DNA from: Duganella zoogloeoides | GTDB lineage: Bacteria; Pseudomonadota; Gammaproteobacteria; Burkholderiales; Burkholderiaceae_D | Length of the DNA stretch: 64,000 bases | NCBI RefSeq assembly: GCF_034479515.1 | Contig: NZ_CP140152.1 | Coordinates: 4,836,001 to 4,900,000 of the forward strand | Direction: 5' to 3' | In this document: one piece after another, positions 59,058 through 64,000 of the stretch | Numbering within the stretch: the stretch's first letter is position 1 | Layout of the letters: each line of letters begins with the position of its first letter | Position numbers and translations under genes: made by a program | The notes under the pieces: model-generated | Seen by the model: the letters and a program-made list of their open reading frames with translations, nothing else | Told to the model about the DNA's origin: nothing | The model's database searches: none

Positions 59058-60292
59058 TCTGCTTTACCTTTGACCGGTTTCGGATACTGCTTGTTGATGT
59101 TGAGCGGCTGCGCGTACGGCGACGTCCAGATCTGCTCTTGCGTGGCGGCCAGGCGCTCGGCCATTTTCTCGTTGCGCATCACCACCTCGAAATTGCGCGA
59201 CAGGTCCATATAGCCGCCGGCCCAGTTGCTGGTGCCCACCCAGGCGACCTGGTTGTCGATCACCATGGTCTTGCTGTGGATGACGCGCGCGAACGGAATG
59301 AAGCCGCTCGACGACATCGGCAGGGTCACCACGCGGATCTCGACGTTGGGCAGCACCGCCAGGCTTTTCAGGTACGCCTGCGCCGGCATTTCCAGGTTCC
59401 AGTTCGAGACCATCAGCTTGACCTTCACGCCGCGGTTGGCGGCGGCGCGCACGGCGTTGTCGATCACCGCGTAATAAGGACGGGTGCCGTTCGGACCATA
59501 GCTGACCGGCGCGTAGTCGAGCAGTTGCACCCGCACTTCGGTCTTGGCGTCGGCCAGCAGCGCAGGCAGCCCGCTTTCGGAGTCGCCGATACCACGGGTG
59601 TTGTACTTGTTGGGACTGGCCAGCAGGTAGGCGTCCTGGCGGTAGTCGGCCGCCACCACTTTCTTGTTCACCTCGGGCACCTTGCCGCCCTTGGCCAGCA
59701 GGCCCTGGGCGCGCCAGTCCTGGTTGAAGACGGCCAGCACCTCGCCGACGATTTTCGCGTCGGTGATGCGCAGTCCTGTTTCGTGGATATGCTCGAACGC
59801 GCGCCAGTCGAAGTTCTGGCTGCCGATAAAAGCCTCTTTACCATCGACCACCAGGTACTTGGCGTGGATGATGCCGTTGCCGGTCAGCTTGGAAAAATCG
59901 AGGATGCGCAGCTCCAGGTTCGGAATCGCTTTCAGGCGTTCCAGCGTGGCCGGCTCGGAGAGACCCACGCCCTTCTGGTCGATCAGGAAGCGGATCTTGA
60001 CGCCGCGCTGGCCGGCAGCAGCCAGGCGTTCCACCACTTTTTCGAACGCGCTGCCAGGCTTGGTGACGGCGTAGAACTGGCCGATCACGATGTCCCTCTT
60101 GGCATTGTCGAACATCTCGCTCCACACCGTCACCGGGTCGCGCAGATCGGGATTGCGCAGCACCGTTTCGGCCGGCGAGGTTTGCACCAGTTCGAAGCCG
60201 GGGATCGAAAACTCGGCGCGCGCCGGGGCGCTGACGATGGCGGTGGCAGCCAGCAGCGCTGGCACGAGGACGGACAGTAAAATTCGACGCAT
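59054..60292 (-). CDS. Exported phospholipase-D-family protein with two HKD motifs
   Basis: 412 residues with a signal peptide ending near APARA. Both catalytic motifs are complete: His143-Lys145-Asp150 (HAKYLVVDGKEAFIGSQN) and His339-Lys341-Asp346 (HSKTMVIDNQVAWVGTSN). Family members are phospholipases, cardiolipin synthases or nucleases (Nuc, bifunctional PLD). Coupling to an S1/P1 nuclease and a 5'-nucleotidase favours a nuclease or a lipid phosphodiesterase feeding phosphate and nucleosides. It follows the 5'-nucleotidase by nine bases. Confidence 0.88.
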   Translation of the reverse strand: MRRILLSVLVPALLAATAIVSAPARAEFSIPGFELVQTSPAETVLRNPDLRDPVTVWSEMFDNAKRDIVIGQFYAVTKPGSAFEKVVERLAAAGQRGVKIRFLIDQKGVGLSEPATLERLKAIPNLELRILDFSKLTGNGIIHAKYLVVDGKEAFIGSQNFDWRAFEHIHETGLRITDAKIVGEVLAVFNQDWRAQGLLAKGGKVPEVNKKVVAADYRQDAYLLASPNKYNTRGIGDSESGLPALLADAKTEVRVQLLDYAPVSYGPNGTRPYYAVIDNAVRAAANRGVKVKLMVSNWNLEMPAQAYLKSLAVLPNVEIRVVTLPMSSSGFIPFARVIHSKTMVIDNQVAWVGTSNWAGGYMDLSRNFEVVMRNEKMAERLAATQEQIWTSPYAQPLNINKQYPKPVKGKAE

Positions 60293-60301
60293 GGGTAACT
60301 C

Positions 60302-62038
60302 CTATTGCACGCGCTGGTAGCGCTGTTGTGGCTGGGCGGCGCCGGCGGGTTTGCCGGCCTGTTCGCGCTTGACCAGGTAATCGTTGAGGGCATCGATATC
60401 GCGGATACCGGTATCGGTGCGGTTGCGGCCATTGGCAAACATCGGGAAACCGTCGCCGCCTTCGGCCAGGAAGTTATTGACCATCACGCGGTACGACGCT
60501 TCGCGCTCTAACGGCTTGCCATTGAGCTTGGCGCTGCCCGGCACCACCTTGCTGCCATCGCCGCGCCGCGCATCCCACTGGTAGGTAAAGCCCTCGGACA
60601 CTTGCAGCAGGCCGCGAATGTCTTCGCGCCCGCCGCTCCACTGCTGTTCGAGCAGGTCGAAAATTTGCCAGCCCTTGAGGTTCATCACCACCAGCGTGTT
60701 CCCGAACGGCAGGACCATGCGGGTCTGACCCACGCTGGCGCGGCCATTGTCGGTATCGAGATCCTGGCGCATGCCGCCGTTGTTCATGAAGCCGATCTGT
60801 ACGCCGAACGGACGGCCCGCCTGCAGCACCGAATCGGCCACCAGGTCGCCCAGCGCGGACTCGCCGCTGTCGGCGCGCTTGCGCACCACGCTGGGTACCG
60901 CCAGGCGCGCCACCGGCTGCGCCAGCAGCGCCGCGCTGCGTGCGCGCGCGGTCTCCAGGTAGGCCGCCAGTTGCGCATCCTTCGGCCATTTGCCGGGCAC
61001 CATCACCTCTTGGCGCGCGCGGATGTCCTTGAGCGTGTTGGTCTGCGTATCGACGGTGAGCGCGATGCGGCCCAGCACGTGGCCGCCCGTGTCCGACTGC
61101 GTGACAGTGCGGCCATCGACCTGGCACAGGTAGCCCTTATGCGAGTGGCCGCTGACCACGAGGCGCACCGCCGGATCGAGGCGCTTGACGATATCGACCA
61201 CGGGGCCGGTGAGCTTGCTGCAATCGGGCTGGTCGAATTTTTCCACCGTGCTGCCGCCCTGGTGCACCAGCACCACGAATACGCCCACGCCCTGCGCTCG
61301 CAGCTCGGGCAGCTGGCGGTTGATGGCGTCCGCTTCGTCGATGAATTCGAGGCCGGCGATGCCGGAGGCCAGCGCCGCCTCGGCGGTGCTTTTCAGGACG
61401 GTGCCGATGAAGGCGACCTTGACGCCATGGGCCGTCTCGATTTTATAGGCGGGCAGCACCGGCTTGCGGGTGGCGGTGTCGATCACGTTGGCGGCCAGGT
61501 ACGAAAATTTGGCGCCGCCGAAGTCTGGCTCATACTTGCAGGCCTTGTCGGCCCGCGGCGACTTGCAGCCGCCCATCTGCTGGCGCAGCAGCTCCACCCG
61601 GCCGGCATCGAACTCGTGGTTGCCCACCGAGCTGGCGCGCAGGCCCAGCAAGTTCATGGCGCCGATAGTGGGCTCGTCGGCCCACATCGACGAGATGGCG
61701 GGACTGGCGCCCACCAGGTCGCCGGCGCCGACCAGCAGCAGTTGCGGATCCTCGCGGCGCCATGCTTGCAGCGCGGCGCCGATGGTGTCGATGCCGCCCG
61801 CCTCGATGGTGCGCGTACCGCCGCCGTTGGCGCTGTCCCACACGTACTTGCTGGGCTCGAGGTTGCCGTGGAAATCGTTGAGCGTGACCAGCTCGATCTG
61901 CACCAGCTTAGAAGTGGCAACGGAAGCAGAAACCGGAGCAGCGGACGGCGCCGGCAGGCGCGTCGAGCAAGCTGACAGCGAGGCCGCCAGGGAGGCGGCC
62001 AGCACGATCGCGGCCACCGGACGAAGAGATAAGTTCAT
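60302..62038 (-). CDS. Lipoprotein 5'-nucleotidase/metallophosphatase (UshA-like)
   Basis: 578 residues from the ATG at 62038 (MNLSLRPVAAIVLAAS), with a lipobox making Cys24 the lipidated residue (SLSACSTR). The two-domain UshA layout is complete: VTLNDFHGNLEP, GAGDLVGASPA, GNHEFDAG and SGHSHKG form the dimetal site, and the C-terminal domain has NNGGMRQDL and LPFGNTLVVM for substrate. It dephosphorylates nucleotides released by extracellular nucleases. It heads the exported three-gene set running to 57978, all on the minus strand. Confidence 0.93.
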   Translation of the reverse strand: MNLSLRPVAAIVLAASLAASLSACSTRLPAPSAAPVSASVATSKLVQIELVTLNDFHGNLEPSKYVWDSANGGGTRTIEAGGIDTIGAALQAWRREDPQLLLVGAGDLVGASPAISSMWADEPTIGAMNLLGLRASSVGNHEFDAGRVELLRQQMGGCKSPRADKACKYEPDFGGAKFSYLAANVIDTATRKPVLPAYKIETAHGVKVAFIGTVLKSTAEAALASGIAGLEFIDEADAINRQLPELRAQGVGVFVVLVHQGGSTVEKFDQPDCSKLTGPVVDIVKRLDPAVRLVVSGHSHKGYLCQVDGRTVTQSDTGGHVLGRIALTVDTQTNTLKDIRARQEVMVPGKWPKDAQLAAYLETARARSAALLAQPVARLAVPSVVRKRADSGESALGDLVADSVLQAGRPFGVQIGFMNNGGMRQDLDTDNGRASVGQTRMVLPFGNTLVVMNLKGWQIFDLLEQQWSGGREDIRGLLQVSEGFTYQWDARRGDGSKVVPGSAKLNGKPLEREASYRVMVNNFLAEGGDGFPMFANGRNRTDTGIRDIDALNDYLVKREQAGKPAGAAQPQQRYQRVQ

Positions 62039-62141
62039 TGCAGTCCAGGCGTGTCGGAATCGATTATTGTACCGCGCAAAAGCAGGCCGGGAACAGCGTA
62101 AAAGCCCGCTGGAATAATACGTTACAAAGCAGTGCGGGCAT

Positions 62142-62171
62142 AAAAAAACGGCCGGTGTCGCCACCGGCCGT
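62142..62171 (-). terminator. Intrinsic terminator after the 62-64 kb TonB receptor
   Basis: On the minus strand CGGCCGGTG, loop GCGA and CACCGGCCG form a 9-bp GC stem followed by seven T. It starts about 28 bases after the receptor stop and separates it from the 5'-nucleotidase gene. Confidence 0.9.
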
Positions 62172-62198
62172 TCCGTGTTTCAAAGACGTGTTACGAAC

Positions 62199-64000
62199 TT
62201 AGAATTCGTACTTCACAGTCGCCTGAACGGCCCACTGCGATTCGCCTTTGGCCTGGCGTACTTCCAGGTTTTCGACGTTCTCGCGCACCTGGTAACGGTA
62301 ACGACCCTGGGCATCGAGACCGGCATAGTCCACGAAGCTGCGTGCTTGCGCGCCGCCACCCTGGAACAGCACTTCATTGATACGGCCCCACTTCTTGTTC
62401 AGCAAGTTGCCGACGTTGAAGATATCGAACGTGAAGACAGCTTTATGACCGCTGAAGAAGCTCGGGATTTCCTGGGCAATGCGCATGTCGAAGCTGTTGG
62501 TCCATGGCGAGAAGTCGGTGTTACGACCGACCACGCCACCGGCTGCCTGTTTCAGCGCCTTGTTGCTGTTCACGATGTTCCAGAACTTGGTTTCGTTGGC
62601 GTTGTTGGTCGGGGTATCGCCCACGAACACCACCTGGCCCGAACCTGGCGCCGACGGGATGTACATCAGGTCGTTACCGGAGATCGAGTCGCCGTTCAAG
62701 TCATTGTTGACGGTCCAGCTGTATGGCTTGCCCGAGCGGCCTTCGTAGAACAGACCGAAGGTGGTCTTGTAGTTGTCGAAGAAACGCTTCTGGAAGTTCA
62801 GCACCGCGCTGATACGGTCTTTGACCAGGTAGCTCGAGTTGGCCGACACTTCTTCGTTCGGATTGAATACCGAACGGCCGCTGAAAGTCGAGTTCGAGGT
62901 CGACGAGGTCAGTGGCGACACTTCCTTCGCTTCGGTGTACGAGTACGCCAGCGACCAGCTATAGCCGCTCGACATCGGACGCGACAGCGACACGGTGGCG
63001 ACGTTGCTGTAGCCCTTGTTGGTGCCGGTGGCGACCAGGACGTTACCGAACGAGGCATTGCTGCCTGCCTTGTTGCGGAAGGTGCTGCAAGTGCCCGAGG
63101 TGATGGCGGTGCCGCTGGCATTCCAGCAAGCGCCGTTGTAGCCGGCGGCGGTGTAGTACAGCGAACGGCCATCGGTACCGGTGCGGGTGGCCGCGCCCAG
63201 GTTGTAGTTCTGGTAGTAGATGGCGTCACGCACCTGGGTGCGCAGCAGTTCCGCGCCCAGCACGATGCCATACCATGGCAGTTCGTGGTCCAGCGCGATA
63301 TTGGCTTTCCATACCGACGGCTGGCGCAGGCCTGGGGCCAGGGCATCAATCGGCGGCACCGGGGTCGAAGCTGCCAGCGTGCCTGGCGCTACACCGACGG
63401 CCGGGTTGAAACCGCCATCGGCGATCGAGCAAGGGCTGGTGGACGAGCCGCACGACAGGGTGCGGGTTGCCACGCCATTGTTCTGGAACGGGTTGGCCAG
63501 CCATACGGTCGCTGCCGCGCCCTGGAACAGGCCGGCGCCGCCGCGCAACTGGGTCTGGCGCGGGGTGTCGAACTTGAAGTTGAAGCCAGCACGCGGCTGC
63601 CACAGGGTCTGGCCGTCGAAAGTGACGGTGTTGTCGATGCCGAAGCCACCGGTCTGGCGGCCAGCAGCATTGACCGGGCCGACAGCCTGGGCGACGGCCG
63701 CATTCTGGGTTGGGCGCTCAGGGATGCTGGCACGGTCAACACGCAGGCCGTAGCTCAGGGTCAGCTGCGGGTTGACAGTCCAGACATCTTGCAGGAACAG
63801 GCCGGTGTTCTTCATGGTGAAGTTGGCGGCGGCGTTCTGCTCGAGCGTGTTGCCGGCCGAAGCAGTCAGCAGCGTGTAGCTGGTTGGACGGCCGCGACGG
63901 AAGTTCTCCAGCACCGCTTGCTCTACCTGGGCGGCAGTAGCCTGGCCGCAGTTCAGGGCGGCACCGTTATTGAACTGGTACGCGAAGTTCGTGGCAGGAA
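62199..64000 (-). CDS. TonB-dependent receptor, C-terminal part (Oar-like, partial)
   Basis: The frame is open from the stop at 62199 to the window edge, about 600 residues; the true start, signal peptide, TonB box and plug are outside. Aromatic alternating strands (GLFLQDVWTVNPQLTLSYGLRVDR, WSLAYSYTEAKEV, FGLFYEGRSGKPYSW) and the terminal VQATVKYEF show an outer-membrane barrel. The long extracellular loops with a C-S-T-S-P-C segment and the wording resemble Oar-type receptors with an N-terminal carboxypeptidase-regulatory domain. Ligand unknown. An internal GTG near 63912 is not the start. Confidence 0.88.
   Translation of the reverse strand, partial: PATNFAYQFNNGAALNCGQATAAQVEQAVLENFRRGRPTSYTLLTASAGNTLEQNAAANFTMKNTGLFLQDVWTVNPQLTLSYGLRVDRASIPERPTQNAAVAQAVGPVNAAGRQTGGFGIDNTVTFDGQTLWQPRAGFNFKFDTPRQTQLRGGAGLFQGAAATVWLANPFQNNGVATRTLSCGSSTSPCSIADGGFNPAVGVAPGTLAASTPVPPIDALAPGLRQPSVWKANIALDHELPWYGIVLGAELLRTQVRDAIYYQNYNLGAATRTGTDGRSLYYTAAGYNGACWNASGTAITSGTCSTFRNKAGSNASFGNVLVATGTNKGYSNVATVSLSRPMSSGYSWSLAYSYTEAKEVSPLTSSTSNSTFSGRSVFNPNEEVSANSSYLVKDRISAVLNFQKRFFDNYKTTFGLFYEGRSGKPYSWTVNNDLNGDSISGNDLMYIPSAPGSGQVVFVGDTPTNNANETKFWNIVNSNKALKQAAGGVVGRNTDFSPWTNSFDMRIAQEIPSFFSGHKAVFTFDIFNVGNLLNKKWGRINEVLFQGGGAQARSFVDYAGLDAQGRYRYQVRENVENLEVRQAKGESQWAVQATVKYEF

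Overview
The window is about 63% GC with dense, short-spaced operons. It reads like a chromosomal segment of a betaproteobacterium of the family Oxalobacteraceae (Massilia/Duganella/Pseudoduganella type). Grounds are the overall protein character, PEP-CTERM anchored 'choice-of-anchor A' proteins, an ALDH16-type dehydrogenase inside a deo operon, MocR/LysR regulators and large TonB-dependent receptors. The assignment is inference from family knowledge; there is no rRNA or other marker here. I saw no rRNA, tRNA, phage, integrase, transposase gene or CRISPR array.

Layout. 1-5.8 kb, all minus strand: the N-terminus of DNA polymerase II (polB) behind a perfect LexA box, a LacI-type regulator, a histidine-phosphatase-fold protein lacking its catalytic RHG motif, and the pqiABC envelope lipid-transport operon. 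5.9-11.3 kb: urate/purine catabolism (puuD urate oxidase, a coupled M20 hydrolase, a LysR regulator, a UraD-AllC fusion). 11.3-12.4 kb: a scar region with short repeats and a frameshifted PhyH-like dioxygenase. 12.4-24.5 kb: a complete reductive pyrimidine pathway (preT/preA, hydA, N-carbamoyl-beta-alanine hydrolase, NCS1 transporter, omega-aminotransferase, mmsA), with divergent MocR and RutR-like TetR regulators. 24.5-29.2 kb: a 104-bp tandem repeat, two PEP-CTERM proteins and a LytS/LytTR two-component unit with a small membrane protein. 29.3-38.4 kb: a VOC protein, then nucleoside catabolism on the minus strand (PNP, deoB, deoC, ALDH16, deoA, cdd and a large deaminase-like protein). 38.7-41.7 kb: pseudouridine catabolism (psuK, psuG) and a LysR regulator. 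41.7-44.1 kb: pyroglutamyl peptidase with DUF969/DUF979 membrane proteins. 44.1-46.5 kb: a TonB receptor. 47.0-51.7 kb: a nucleoside-type BMP/ABC importer. 51.7-57.9 kb: a cytochrome c, two chemoreceptors, a TorF-like porin and a periplasmic binding-like protein. 58-62 kb: exported S1/P1 nuclease, phospholipase-D-family protein and lipoprotein 5'-nucleotidase. 62.2-64 kb: the C-terminal part of another TonB receptor.

Taken together, most of the window can be read as one nucleic-acid scavenging and catabolism neighbourhood. Exported nuclease and 5'-nucleotidase could release nucleosides, receptors and the BMP/ABC importer could take them up, and PNP/DeoA/Cdd/DeoBC/PsuGK could split them. The urate and reductive pyrimidine branches could then burn the bases to central metabolites, with ALDH16 disposing of DeoC-derived acetaldehyde. 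The individual family calls are firm; the integrated picture is inference from gene order. The least understood parts are the 418-residue deaminase-like protein, the M20 hydrolase coupled to puuD, the catalytically degenerate phosphatase-fold protein and the repeat blocks.
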